From Asterias rubens (taxonomy: Eukaryota; Echinodermata; Asteroidea; Forcipulatida; Asteriidae), in contig NC_047065.1 of the NCBI RefSeq assembly GCF_902459465.1, positions 5,638,309 to 5,702,308 of the forward strand: a stretch of 64,000 nucleotides of DNA, given 5' to 3'. The number at the start of each line of letters is the position of its first letter. The stretch's first letter is position 1. This document shows, in pieces, positions 48,001 through 59,339 of the stretch. The notes under the pieces were generated by a model. That model searched no databases. It was not told the DNA's origin and was given only the letters and a program-made list of their open reading frames with translations. The position numbers and the translations under genes are program-made.

Positions 48001-51000
48001 AGTACTGGCGAGCTGTTGGTAGTATAACACATTGTGAGATAGTTTTTGAGAAAGAAGTAATTTTCCATGAATTTGATTTCGAGACCTCAAAATTAGTGCA
48101 CACAACTTCGTGGGACAAGGGTGTTTTTTCTTTCAACTTTATCTCGCAACTTCGAAGACCAATTTGAGCTAAGGCCAAATAAATAAATAAATAAATAAAA
48201 TGATCGTCCCCGCCCGCATCCTTTTTGGGGGCCGCATCCTTTTTTTTTCTTCTTTTTTTTATACTATTTTTGTTCCATAACACAATATTAGTGAATGCCT
48301 ACCAGTAAATCTTGTTAGTGTTATCCGACCCTGTTAGTGTCCTCATGCAACTAATAGGTATAATAAGTTTGCAGTTGATTCAAACTGAAGAATTGGTGGC
48401 CTGTTTGATTTTAAATACTAAGCGGCCATCTTGAAAAAGTAAATAATAAATAGTAAGGTCCTCATCCTCCTCTTTTTTTTTTTAATTCGGACGATCAACT
48501 GGTATTTTTTTTATATTTGGCCTAAAGTAAAAGTTCACAGGTTTGTAATTTATGCATATGTTGAGAACTGCATATGTTGAGAAGACTGGTTTTTGACTTA
48601 ACCAGTGTCTGTAAAACATGATGGCGCTCGTTATATTATAATTTTTATTGTAGGTGAACAACTCAAAACTTGTTCACCCGCTGCTTCTTACAACTCTTCC
48701 ATGTGAAAATTATGATACAAAATGTAAACATTTCCCATATAGTTATTGTCTCGCCTGCTAGAATTGACCGAAAAAAACTATAAAATAATATGTAGGCCTA
48801 TGTACAAAGTTAACAATTAAATAGAAACATCTTGAAAGGAAATTAAAGCAAACATTGAAGATTTAATAAATTAAAATTGGGTACAAGAACAATCAAGCAT
48901 GTATGACTGTGAACAAAATATTTAAAAAATATTTTAACTAGAAGGATACAATGGTCTATACTTGAATTTAAAGGCAGTGGACACTACTTGGTAATCATCA
49001 TAAAACCTTTCTTGATATACGAATAATTGGGAGAGGTTGATAGTATAAAACATTGTGAGAAACAGCTCCCTCTGGAGTGGCGTAGTTGTCGAGAAAGACG
49101 TTATTTTCCACGAATTTGATTTCGAGACCTCAAGTTTAGATTTGAGGTCTCGAAGCGAAATCAAGCATCTGAAAGCACACAACTTCGTGTGACCTGGGTG
49201 TTGTTTTTTTCACTGTTATCTCGCAACTTTGACGACCGATTAAGCTAAAAATTTCACAGGTTTGTTATGCATGCATAACTATGTTGAGATACACCAACTG
49301 TGAAGACTAGTCTTTGACAATTACCAATAGTGTTCACAGTCTTTAATCATTGTATATTTCTAATAGATTTTTTTGAAACTGTGAAACCTTGAGACGTTTC
49401 TTACCTGCGCAAGATACAGCCAGACAGCCCTACAGGGCGGGGATAACCGTATTAAATATAAAGTGACTGGCTTATTATTGCCAGGCAGTACAGACGTGCC
49501 ATTTGTGTCACCACTACCCGTTCCCGTAGAGCTGCTGGGTGAAGACCGAAACTTTCTAAACAGTGAGTCCATTGCGTGTGCCTCCCACTTCGAAACAGAC
49601 CCGCAAGAGGAAAAAGAAACCTCCGTCTGCTGAGAGCTATCCAGCCGGCCACGTACAATCAAGGTTTACCCTCCCATTGACTCATGCACTAGTGCTCAAA
49701 GACATTTCTTGATGATTTCTTTTCCAAGTTTGAAGAGTAAGAATCTCGATCGATGCGTGATTAAGGCTCTCCTTACAATACAATGAGATGTCTCTGCACA
49801 AGTGCTTTCTATAAACACAAGTCTCAATGCTTAATGATGCAACGACCATGACAACTTTGTCCTCGTCTCGTAGTTTACGTGACCTTTACTGTGGGTTAGC
49901 AAGGAACTGACTCCAAGAATTCGGGCTCGCTCATCACCTTTGACCCCATGTCAACATTCTGCCCCATTTTTTGTTTGGGAGTGCGCGCAAACTGAGCAAA
50001 TTTGTTCAAACCCGAATCAAACATTTTACAATTAGACGGTATGGTGTAAGCCTTGTTTGAATAAAGGGACTTGCGAAGTGATGAAGACAAACATTGAATA
50101 AGGAAATCAATGTGTAGTGAAGAGGAATCAACTAGTGGTTTAATCCCAACGAGGCCTGGTTCTTGATAATTTTACCGAGACGAAGTCGAGGTAAATTATA
50201 AAGAACCAGGCCTCGGCGGGTTAAACCCTATAGTTGAAAACCGATTCAACACACTTTGATTCCAATTCATAAATACCTTTTCGGTCAAAACACATCAACA
50301 CCTTTGGTCAAAACGTAAAATAAATGCAAAAATTATAACTGTTCAATGACTTCTTTCAACACAACACCCCTCCAGCTATGAAATGGTATTAAAATAATGG
50401 TAAGGCCCTCCGCCGCCCTCGGGTAAACAAAATAAGGGAATGCTGTGCGCGTCGCGCGTATCGCGTGATGTGGCACAACAACTGTCCTGGCCGTTGCTCT
50501 CGACCAATAGGAATGAACAAACTGTCTTATAAGCTCACGTGTCATGCCCGTGTTGTTAACACTTTTTACTGGTCTTCAACAAAGGTTTATACACACCCAC
50601 GTGACGGTCTCTCCACCAATAGGAATAGCGAAACTGTCAGAGGTATTTATGACTTCTCTTGCTGAGATAGTAGTGGTTTGAACTAAATTATCCATTATGT
50701 TTGACTAATGATCTTGACCTAACCATGATGTATAGAGAGGCGCAATTTTGTACCTGACTCTTCCTGGCATATCCCAACGAAAAGATCGCACATAAATACA
50801 GGTCATTTCGACCCAAGACTGAAGCCGTCAGGCGCAGATCAAGGGGCGGGGGATGTACGCCCCTCCTACTGTCAGGAAAAAAACAAACATTTTTTTTATT
50901 GAAATCGGAGGTTGAGCTATTGTGAAATTCACGTATTGGAGGGTGTCCAAAAGTCGTGTATCTCATCATACCGAGTTCCACCGTCAGGGACGTTGAATGA

Positions 51001-51197
51001 GTCTTGACTCAAGTCCTTTTATTTCCAGTCCAACTGCCTATTAAACGTCAGAAGAAAGGAAAAAACTGGTTTCTTAGTTATCATTGAATGGAGGTAGTTC
51101 CACCTTTCTCAACAATTTCACTGTTTTTCAGGTTAAACTTGTTTTTCGTGAAGGATTTTTTTGTATAAAGTGCGGGTATAAGTTTGGGATCACCACA
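45049..51197. repeat. Tandem array unit 5 (6149 bp)
   Basis: The fifth direct repeat, with few indels. The array ends where CACCACATG is followed by unique TCCCCCTTAAT in place of the AAAATCACATGG that starts another unit. Confidence 0.95.
45365..49572 (-). CDS. Duplicated GST exons 1-3, unit 5, all intact
   Basis: Exon 1 49405-49572, exon 2 45978-46117, exon 3 45365-45484; all are open with correct splice sites. Exon 3 ends in phase 2 and fits the single exon 4 at 19.6 kb, 25 kb away. It would also fit the start of another unit's exon 3, but not an exon 2. Being farthest 5' on the minus strand, this set would lead any read-through transcript of the array. Confidence 0.8.
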
Positions 51198-52657
51198 TGT
51201 CCCCCTTAATAATTATGCATGACGTACGTCACAATGCTAACCCTAAACGACCATGGGCGCAGCCACTGAAGTGTTGGCGGACGTGCGGCACCCATAGCCT
51301 CATTTTGGGTAAGAATTATGACATCATGCACAAAATATTAAGAGAGGCGTATAGCGTGCAATTGACGTATACTTCCCCCATCAATGCTATAGGCCATAGA
51401 ACTCTACTATCTTGTTTACTTTTAAGTTTTCTACTTAAAGTACACTGTTGTGTATTTTTAACAAACCATAATTGCTATTTTTGCTCATGTTTTTTAATCC
51501 TGCATTTTAATAATTTTCTTGACTGTACAGCGCTTTGAAACAGTGTTAAAGCGCTTTATAAATGCATTTAAGTTAAGTTAAGTTAAGTTTGACCTTATCA
51601 TGGATTGGGCATCTTGCTTTTCTTCTATTCGACCCAACGCAACCAAACCGAGGCTTGTAAGCAAAAATAGTGTAATCCCTTTCATGACGTGAGAAATAGA
51701 CCTGGCCCAATTTCATGGCTCTGCTTACCGTAAGCACAGAATCGGCGCTTACGGAAGCAGGAAATTCTGTGCTAACGGCAAGACTATTTCACGGGTTAGC
51801 GGTGAATTTTGGCTTCTGCGCGTGCGCACTCCACGTTACTAGGCATTCTATGCTTACAAGGCTAGCGCAAAAATTCGGCGCTTGCACGTAAGCGGGGAAT
51901 CGTGTTCGTAAGCGCAGAATTCGGCGGTACGTAAGCAGAGATGAAATTTGGCCCTTATTGTCATTGGTGTACGGTCCTGACACAATCAACCACAGCATGA
52001 GGTCTGTGTAGACATGACGCCCAAGGTTTTTTCCAACCAAGATGGAAATTCTATGGAAAGCCACACATGCAAACTAAAAACAGAATATCTACACAAACAT
52101 TAAAACAATAATTGTATTGATTTTGTTGGATACAAAGCAACCAATCTTTGGATATATTTGTTATAATTTGTAAAATGTTCAGAGTGTCGAATTTGGACAA
52201 TATCTATTTGAAACACGATAACATAATTTGCTAGCATTCGGGGTCCATGTCATGTGTTGGGTAATAATACACAAGGTATTTACAGCGCTCTAACTATCAA
52301 AAGAAAGTACCACAGCGCATCACACATATAAAATAATAACAAGCGAGGACAAAAACGGAAGCAAACGAATCGGATCGTACGTGCAGTGTGCGCGTATCAC
52401 CAATAAATAAACGCGCGCCTATTTTGAATTGTTACGTAGTTTGCACGTGTCATAATCAACAAAGCAACAAATAGCAACAACAGACACAGTGAACTACCTG
52501 TAAACAAACCTAAAATAGAAGATTACAGTTTTAATCTTGTGAGCGAATAGCGAGCATCGATTGCGAATCTTTCTGAGAATTCAAGTTCAAAGCAGTTTAT
52601 TTTTGCGAAGTATATCTTCTCTGTTTAAGAGACACTTCACCCCTTACTCCGGTGAAC
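51198..52657. other. Intergenic region between the GST array and the next gene
   Basis: It holds a SINE-like tail at about 51520-51590 (AGCGCTTTATAAATGC, then four TTAAG repeats) and a palindromic MITE at 51703-51954. It must also hold the promoter of the + strand gene starting at 52658; a CCAAT lies near 52401, but no core promoter is clear. Confidence 0.45.
51703..51954. mobile_element. Diverged GGGCCCAATTTCATAGAGC-type MITE, copy 3
   Basis: GGCCCAATTTCATGGCTCTG, then CTTAC, at the left is mirrored by GTAAGCAGAGATGAAATTTGG at the right, with repeated GCGCTTACG/CGTAAGCG blocks inside. It is related to, but distinct from, copies 1 and 2. Confidence 0.65.
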
Positions 52658-55600
52658 ATGTCCAACCCAAAACCAGTAAGTTATATTCTTGTTTCAACAT
52701 TTTCAATGAATTTATAAAGGCAGTACAATGTCTTCCAGTATTAATTATGATACATGTATATTAGGACGCAAATATGGAATAATAATTAGTTTTCGAGAAA
52801 GAAGTAATTTTCCACGAATTTGATTTCGAGACCTCAGATTAAGAAGTTGAGGTCTCGAAATCAACCATTTGAATTGTACACAACTTCATGTGGCAATTGT
52901 ATTTTTTCTTCAAAGACCAATTGAGCTCCAGTTTTCACAGGTTTGTTATTTTATGTATTATGTGGAAAATGTGACAGTATTACTACAGAAGTTATAATCT
53001 CGTGTTTTCTCGCAGAAATCCGGTTCCAGCCGAGGATTACGTGCATGGCTGCGGGAATACGTGCAGCGGCCTTCGGCTGATTCACGACGTGTGTCCCATA
53101 CGAAAGTACAGGTAGGCTTTTTAAGCCATTCAAAAGAAAAATATTAAACCCAAATATAGATTCCAAGTGTTCCTATTTTGGTGTCTCTTCAGTAAAGGTT
53201 TTCTCGGTCAATTTCGGCAAATGAGAAGCCAATTTAACCACCAAACCATTTTCGTGCGAAATATTGAATGCTGCTTAAATTTGTCATTCAATTATTGTTA
53301 CCCACTCTGTGAAAATGAGTCACATGTCGCCCAATGCAATATTAAGTTATGGCGGTTTAATGTGGAAATTATTTTTATTTTATTTTTTTAAGATCTTTAG
53401 TTGCATGGTTAACCTTTAGAACACTTACTTTTAGGCAATAAAGCTATGAATACAACAATTGTGTGATCATATTTATGTCTAATTTGTATCCTTTTGCACA
53501 CAATGGTAGTTTAAAATATCATTTTACTTGTAATTCGTTTTTCACAAAAAATGGTGTAGTGGCTAATTTCAAACGGGAGTAACTCAGCAACGCGATACAC
53601 CCCAAAGCTTAGACACATACCAAATTACTGCTGATGTGTTCTTTCCAGCCATGCATATAACTCAATTCCTGAAATTGCCTACATCTGACTCATTTTCACA
53701 GAGCGGGTCACAAATTCGTTTTGCGTTTAACAAAATAAACATCTAACTTAATATTTCACAAAACAGTAATCTAATTCGCAGGAGGTTTTCCAGTCTAACC
53801 AGCTTTGCGTTTGAATGTTATGCTAAATGGAACACATTAATGAAGAAATTCGAATGACTCGGACACAAAACTAAATTGAGTGCACGAATTCTGAATTTAA
53901 AACGCAGAAACAACTGGTGAAGCAAAATCGCTTTAATTCGTTAGCATGAAAATTTGCTGTACTTTTACCGAAAATGACTATAAAAACCTATGGAGAATTT
54001 TTTTTTTTTTTAAAGCTATTCGATTCATTGTTTTGTCAAAGGATTGAACTGTTTGTGACGTTAATTCGTCCTTGTCCCCAGAGTGATTCAATATTTTTTA
54101 CTGCATTTTTGGAATGTTTAATGTATATTATATAAATGTGTATTTTTTATGAGCCAGGTCTGGGAGGGCACATCTTTTTTGATGACAGTTTTTTTTACTT
54201 TTGCCCTTCTCTGGACGGCCTGTGCTTGTTTTATTGTTTTGCTTGTCCGAAGAGTAAAAAAAAATAAAAATGTTTAGTGTCAGTCAGTCTGCTATTGCGC
54301 TATAGGGGTTGTCTTTTGTTTTATTCGATCAAATTCTATGGTTCCAGGTGCTTTCCAAAACAACGGGAGATCCATGGTCAAATCCATCTTCCAGTGAAAA
54401 CTTCCAGTATCCATGGAAACGCATCTCTGATATCAGAGGTAAAGATAAGAGCATTGCCACGAAGCTGGAGACCGCTGAACTTTCCCAACAAAATGGCGCG
54501 AAGGTGAGTGGTGAAAAGACTAGCTTTGAATTATCTCAGCACAGTGTTCAGTCTGGTTTCCTGTCATTCTATTGTCATCTCGCTTTATCTACAATTGTAT
54601 AAGTTGAAATAAATAAGAAAATATGTAAGTATTACTTTACTTTCTTCATTTTGACCAAACAGAATACATCTGATGATGTTCCAGACTGCTTAGGGAAATC
54701 ATCGAGGAATTCTCGGTCATTTTGGCAAGCATTACTTGGCAGCAGAGACTACCGACGTTCAGCCAAAGTAGCACCACTTCCTATCAACAACTGTGAACAA
54801 AAAGGAATACTTATGGTAAGACTTTAACAATAGTTTATAGAATAACTGGTCTTTTTATTATTTTTACAATCTCAGTCTTGTTTTTGTGCAATGTATAACT
54901 GATGTTATCCTTTGCTTTCCTTTGTCTTTAACAGAAAACATATAATGCTCCAACATCTGCAGGGAAACTACCCAAGGAATTTGGGTCATTATCTACACCG
55001 AGATTTCCTAATTGCCGAGAAAACCAAAGTACCGGCAAATCAGCCCCAACTCCTGTAGGTGCACGCAAGTCTTGCATGAGCAATGGTAACTTTGCTCGAG
55101 AGCGAACCACCCAGAGTCTTATCCTGTCTGACCTCAATGATGAAACCACACTCAAGAAACCACAACATCTTCATTCAGTTGGGAAACAGCCTGAACTTGA
55201 GCAACGAATTCGTCAGTTTGAAATCCTCGGTAATGGTTTGTTGCAAAGAAAAAACGAATCAGGAAAATGTGAGGAAAAGAAGCTGCTCAGTAAGAAACAT
55301 GAACCAGCTAAGCACTTTAGAGGTCAAGAGAGCCAGATAAAAGTTAGAGGAGAAAGGAGAGTCACGGTTCAAAAGGAAAAGGGGAGCATGATCTCACTTA
55401 ATAACGGTGACAATAAATCGTACACTTCTCCCGGATTTCTTCTTCATTCTAAACCAACTCGAGGAGGAGCTACATCACCCAGCCGTAGAGGGCGACAAGT
55501 TCAAGATGTAGACTCAATTCAGCGGGAGCCTACACCATACAGCTGGACCAGTCAGTCCTCGATGTATGACATCTGGAAGAGAACTGAGGAATATGAAGAC

Positions 55601-57271
55601 AGAACCAAACTGGCAGATGGGGACAGCGAAGAAAGCCTCACATCTTCAGAGTATATAGAGCAAGAAGGCAGTGTTAAACCATCTGAGTCTGTTGGGAGAT
55701 CCCGCACCACCATGAAACCAAAGTGGTTCACAGATTTCAACAGGACCAACGACGTGTCTAAGATGCCTAAACCCAAGACTCGCCGAGGTCTTGTAGCAAA
55801 TGAGGCCTGTGGTAAAGAACACTTGGAGTTCTTAAGCCATGGTAAATGCAGTGACAAAATAGACGCTGCACACGGGGAACAAGCGATAGGACTAAATCAT
55901 CCAATGGGAGATCTTGGAGTCAGTACTGAAACCAAGAAGAAAGATATCGACATATGGAGAAATGATTTTGAAGAAAACCAGACTCTTGTAAACATTCTTG
56001 AGGAGGAAGAGGATGGTGAACAATCTTCTGTCAACTCGTCAAGTATGTCCGTGTACGATACTTGGTACGGTGGTGATAGATGTGAGGAGAACACCGTGCA
56101 GGTTCATGGGGGTCGGAGCTCCGCTACCCCCCACGAGTCCTCTCCCATGAAGGCCATGTCTGAAATGGTAGATCGAGAACACAGTCTCAAACCTTCATCA
56201 GAACAAATACGCCAAGAATCCATCGCTGGAAAACCATCTCATATTGACAATAAATTCACCGAAAACAACAGCGAGAATGATGAGAGCAAAATGATGGCTC
56301 GACCAAAGACTAAGCGCGGTCTAGTGGTGAAAGGGGGTGTTGATAAGAACAGTCCAGCCGGAGAGCTTGGAATCGTTATTCGTGAGATATGCGATGGCCA
56401 CGAAAATGTGGGTCCATGTGGCAGAAACGAAGCACAAAGTTTACTTTTAAGAGGCCAAAAGAATGAATTAACAAATGTCGACATCTGGAGAAACGATCAT
56501 GTTGAACACTATGAGGTTGGAGGACTTGAAAGAAATGTTGAGAAAGGTGAAGACTCTAGGGTTGATAGTAAAGAAAGGGAGCTGACAATAAAGGAACTGG
56601 AGAAGTTAAATGAGAGCCAGAAGGAGCAGTGGGAGCTGGCTGCTCTAGGCGAATGGTCTGTGATCTGCCACGATGATGAAGATGATGAAGAATCAACCAA
56701 TATTTACCTTATGAAGGATGAGTTGCATAAAGAGCAAGAGGTAAGACAGAATCTGAAGAGCATCATCTGCGAGTTTCAAGAACTTCAAGTCATCGAAGAT
56801 TTACAGAAGATGCTGACCTTTGCAGGATGTCCAAGAGAGCAAGTTGAGAGAGCTCTGCGTCAATATGCTCGTATCTGCCATGGTCCAGTTCCGCTCACCG
56901 TATCAGGACAATCAAAAGCAGAGGCGGTTGAATCTCTCTCCATGAACCTTTGGCGTCGAACCAAACCCTTCGTCCAGGATCGACCGTCGTGTAGCTTCAA
57001 AGAGTTTGCCAGTGTAATGAAGGAGCTAGACACTCTAAGAGACAGACAAGACAGTGTGGAGGATTACCTGAAAATAAATCTAAGAAAAGAGGAGGCAAGA
57101 AGGAGGAAAGTCCAACCGTCTAAGAGAAGAAGAAAGACACCACGATGGGCACCAAGCAGAAAATTGTTTCAATGGGAGATAGACATGATACTCATGGAAA
57201 CGTATGTCTTTTACGAGGGAAAGATTAAATCTAGCTGTCGTATTGATGTATTGCCAATCATTTTAGAATAA
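52658..57271 (+). CDS. Unrecognised 919-residue protein with two internal repeats, five exons
   Basis: Exons are 52658-52675, 53016-53111, 54348-54503, 54663-54815 and 54935-57271, all phase 0 with good GT/AG sites; the first encodes only MSNPKP. I do not recognise the family. The protein is hydrophilic, rich in Ser/Glu/Lys/Arg, without a signal peptide or membrane helix. Two diverged blocks recur: YD(I/T)W at residues 352 and 515, PKT(R/K)RGLV at 421 and 598, and DIWRND at 480 and 657, the last two pairs exactly 177 residues apart. Residues about 700-800 are acidic then helical; about 762-790 (LQKMLTFAGCPREQVERAL) faintly recalls a UBA-type helix bundle, a weak guess. A basic stretch near 865-880 (PSKRRRKT) could be a nuclear signal. 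The Met at 55076 lies inside exon 5 and is not the start. Function unknown. Confidence 0.85.
52717..52963. mobile_element. GGCAGTGGACA-family MITE, copy 9, truncated (intron 1)
   Basis: Recognised by AGTTTTCGAGAAAGAAGTAA, the internal CGAGACCTCAGATT...GAGGTCTCGAAATC palindrome and TTTTCACAGGTTTGTTATTT. The left end is degenerate and the right end is missing. Confidence 0.75.
53198..53988. mobile_element. TIR element with GGTTTTCTCGGTCAA ends, copy 2 (intron 2)
   Basis: It starts GGTTTTCTCGGTCAATTTCG and ends ACCGAAAATGACTATAAAAACC. At about 790 bp it is twice the length of the copy at 10381. It shares the blocks GAATTTAAAACGCAG and TTTAACCACCAA with the arms of that copy. No transposase. Confidence 0.65.
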
Positions 57272-57290
57272 AGTGAGTTTTAACAATAAA
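57267..57290 (+). terminator. Polyadenylation signals of the 52.7-57.3 kb gene
   Basis: AATAAA overlaps the stop codon at 57267-57272 and a second AATAAA is at 57285-57290. The second leaves room for a short 3' UTR. Confidence 0.5.
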
Positions 57291-57680
57291 AAGCGGTTAC
57301 AATGCCAACATACAGTCATGGAATGTTTGCCTGTGGGGGTACCAGGGTTTTAAGCCAGGATTTGATAAAAGGGTGTCCCAAATTGGCTGGAAATTTTGAA
57401 ACTTGGTGTCCAAATTGTTCACTAATATAACAATACTGTGTCGATTGATAGGCCATATTCACAATGTGACAGAATTGTGGTAGCTACGGGAGTGGGGATT
57501 GAACGAGAGCAAGTGATGGTTAGGGCTGCCGTCAGACCAAGTGACTGAAGACACGGGCTGAACTTCAAATGTTTCTCAATCAATTTGGAAATAAAGTAAA
57601 ATATAGCTTTTCATTAATTTTAGACCGATTTCGAAGCAATGTGTGACGTCACAATACAGTACAATGCACTAATAGCAGTA
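57291..57680. other. 3' flank, nothing recognised
   Basis: No exon, RNA gene or clear repeat. Confidence 0.4.
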
Positions 57681-57960
57681 TTGGCAGTGGACACTGTTGG
57701 TTATGACTCAAAACAATTATCATCATAAAACCTTACTTGTTAACGAGTAATGGGGAGAGGTTGATAGTATAAAACATTGTGAGACACGGCTCCCTCTGAA
57801 GTAGCGTAGTTTCGAGAAAGATGTTCCACGAATTCAATTCCGACACCTTAGAATTAGACTTTGAGAGGTATCGAGGGTGTTTTTTTCTTTCACTATTCAC
57901 TCGCAACTGCGACGACCAAATGAGCTAAAATTTTCACAGGTTTTTTATTTTATGCATATT
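57681..57960 (+). mobile_element. GGCAGTGGACA-family MITE, copy 10, ending in a microsatellite
   Basis: It starts GGCAGTGGACACTGTTGG and is recognisable through TTTTCACAGG to TTTTATGCATATTATTG, where the TTTG array begins in place of the element's last 60 or so bases. Confidence 0.75.
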
Positions 57961-57961
57961 A

Positions 57962-58242
57962 TTGTTTGTTTGTTTGTTTGTATGTTTGTTTGTTTGTTTG
58001 TTTGTTTGTTTGTTTGTTTGTTTGTTTGTTTGTTTGTTTGTTTGTTTGTTTGTTTGTTTGTTTGTTTGTTTGTTTGTTTGTTTGTTTGTTTGTTTGTTTG
58101 TTTGTTTGTTTGTTTGTTTGTTTGTTTGTTTGTTTGTTTGTTTGTTTGTTTGTTTGTTTGTTTGTTTGTTTGTTTGTTTGTTTGTTTGTTTGTTTGTTTG
58201 TTTGTTTGTTTGTTTGTTTGTTTGTTTGTTTGTTTGTTTGTT
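57962..58242. repeat. (TTTG)n microsatellite, about 70 copies
   Basis: About 280 bp of uninterrupted tetranucleotide except for one TATG near 57981. It is open in several frames and gives CLFV-type repeats, which are not genes. Confidence 0.98.
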
Positions 58243-59339
58243 TTGGTGTCAGTCCTGGCAAACCTGGATTGTTGATGTTTTTCTGTTGCCCTCAGTCGTG
58301 TGGTTCTTTGTTTTCTCTTTTACTGCCTGCCCGTCTTATATCTTGATAAATCCCCCTTTGTCCTATTTTCCAATCCAGATGTATATATTTATATATTTTT
58401 AATGTTTTTAAGAGTTTTCTCCTTTTCGTATAAAATGTTTGTAATTTTTAATTTTTATGTGAACTGCCGAATAAATAATAATAAAAATAAAAATAATAGT
58501 AAAGACATTGTTCGTGTAAAAAAAAAAGATTAAAAAAACACACATAATAATGTGAAAATAATTCCTTAAAAATACGAAAACTTCATAGTGTATACCGTAA
58601 TACATTTCTTTTTTTTTGTACTTTGTTTAAATTTGTATACCCAAATAATGTAATTAAAAGCGTTGTTTTCAGCATCAAATTACTTTAAAATCTCAAGTGA
58701 ATTTGTCTAATAATTATTATGAGCTTGTAGGCCTACTCCCTCCCTGAACCTACCTTTTTATGAGCTTGTAGCCCTGCACCTACCTTCTTTTCTTTTTTTC
58801 TTTTTGTTTCATTAGTAATGCCACCCCCCCCCCCCCCCCCCAGTAATATGGAAATAATATGTGTAGGCCTATTAAAGAAACAGTACAAATGAACGTTATT
58901 ACTTTCTCACCATGCACAGAGCATCTATAGAGTTCAAAACAATCCAGCTAGGGGCCCTTAAGCGGGCCCGGACCCCCGGACCCCACGCCGGAAAAGGCTT
59001 TGCGCTACGCGCTCGCATCGACACCTTCCAAGTTTTTCCTTGCATTTATTTTAAGAGTGTTTGAACACGTACCCTCGACATATATATGACTTGTTGTGCT
59101 TAATAATTCATTCTGAAATATAATTGTGACTCCTAATTTGAAGAAGAAAAAACGACGTCGGCCGCTCCTTTTTGGCTAGTCTACCGAAGTTTCCATTCGG
59201 GATCAGGCAATATTCGCAATTGGTCTATTTATAGATGCTCGGCTGACGTCAAGTAGACCGACAGCAGTCCAAATTTGTCTTCGCTCTGCTGCCAGATCTA
59301 TAGTTTTACCTAAATTTTACACGATTCCAATTATAAGTA
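58243..59339. other. Intergenic region and GPATCH1 upstream flank
   Basis: AT-rich, with a run of 18 C at 58824-58841 and a GC-rich patch at about 58955-59015 (GCTTTGCGCTACGCGCTCGC). No exon is seen. Confidence 0.45.
59244..59251. promoter_or_regulatory. CRE-type site (TGACGTCA) upstream of GPATCH1
   Basis: A perfect palindromic TGACGTCA, 89 nt before the GPATCH1 start codon. An AT-rich CTATTTATAG lies just upstream. Perfect CREs close to the start are common in housekeeping promoters, so an ATF/CREB site is plausible. Confidence 0.5.

Noticed and set aside
51197-51538. 113-codon open frame just right of the array
   Set aside because: It has no family resemblance and runs into a SINE-like tail; probably chance.
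55076-57271. Independent gene starting at the Met at 55076
   Set aside because: The open frame extends upstream to a good acceptor at 54934, and four further in-phase exons precede it.
57877-58402. Long open frames giving CLFV and NKQT repeats
   Set aside because: They are translations of the TTTG microsatellite in several frames on both strands; no coding gene.
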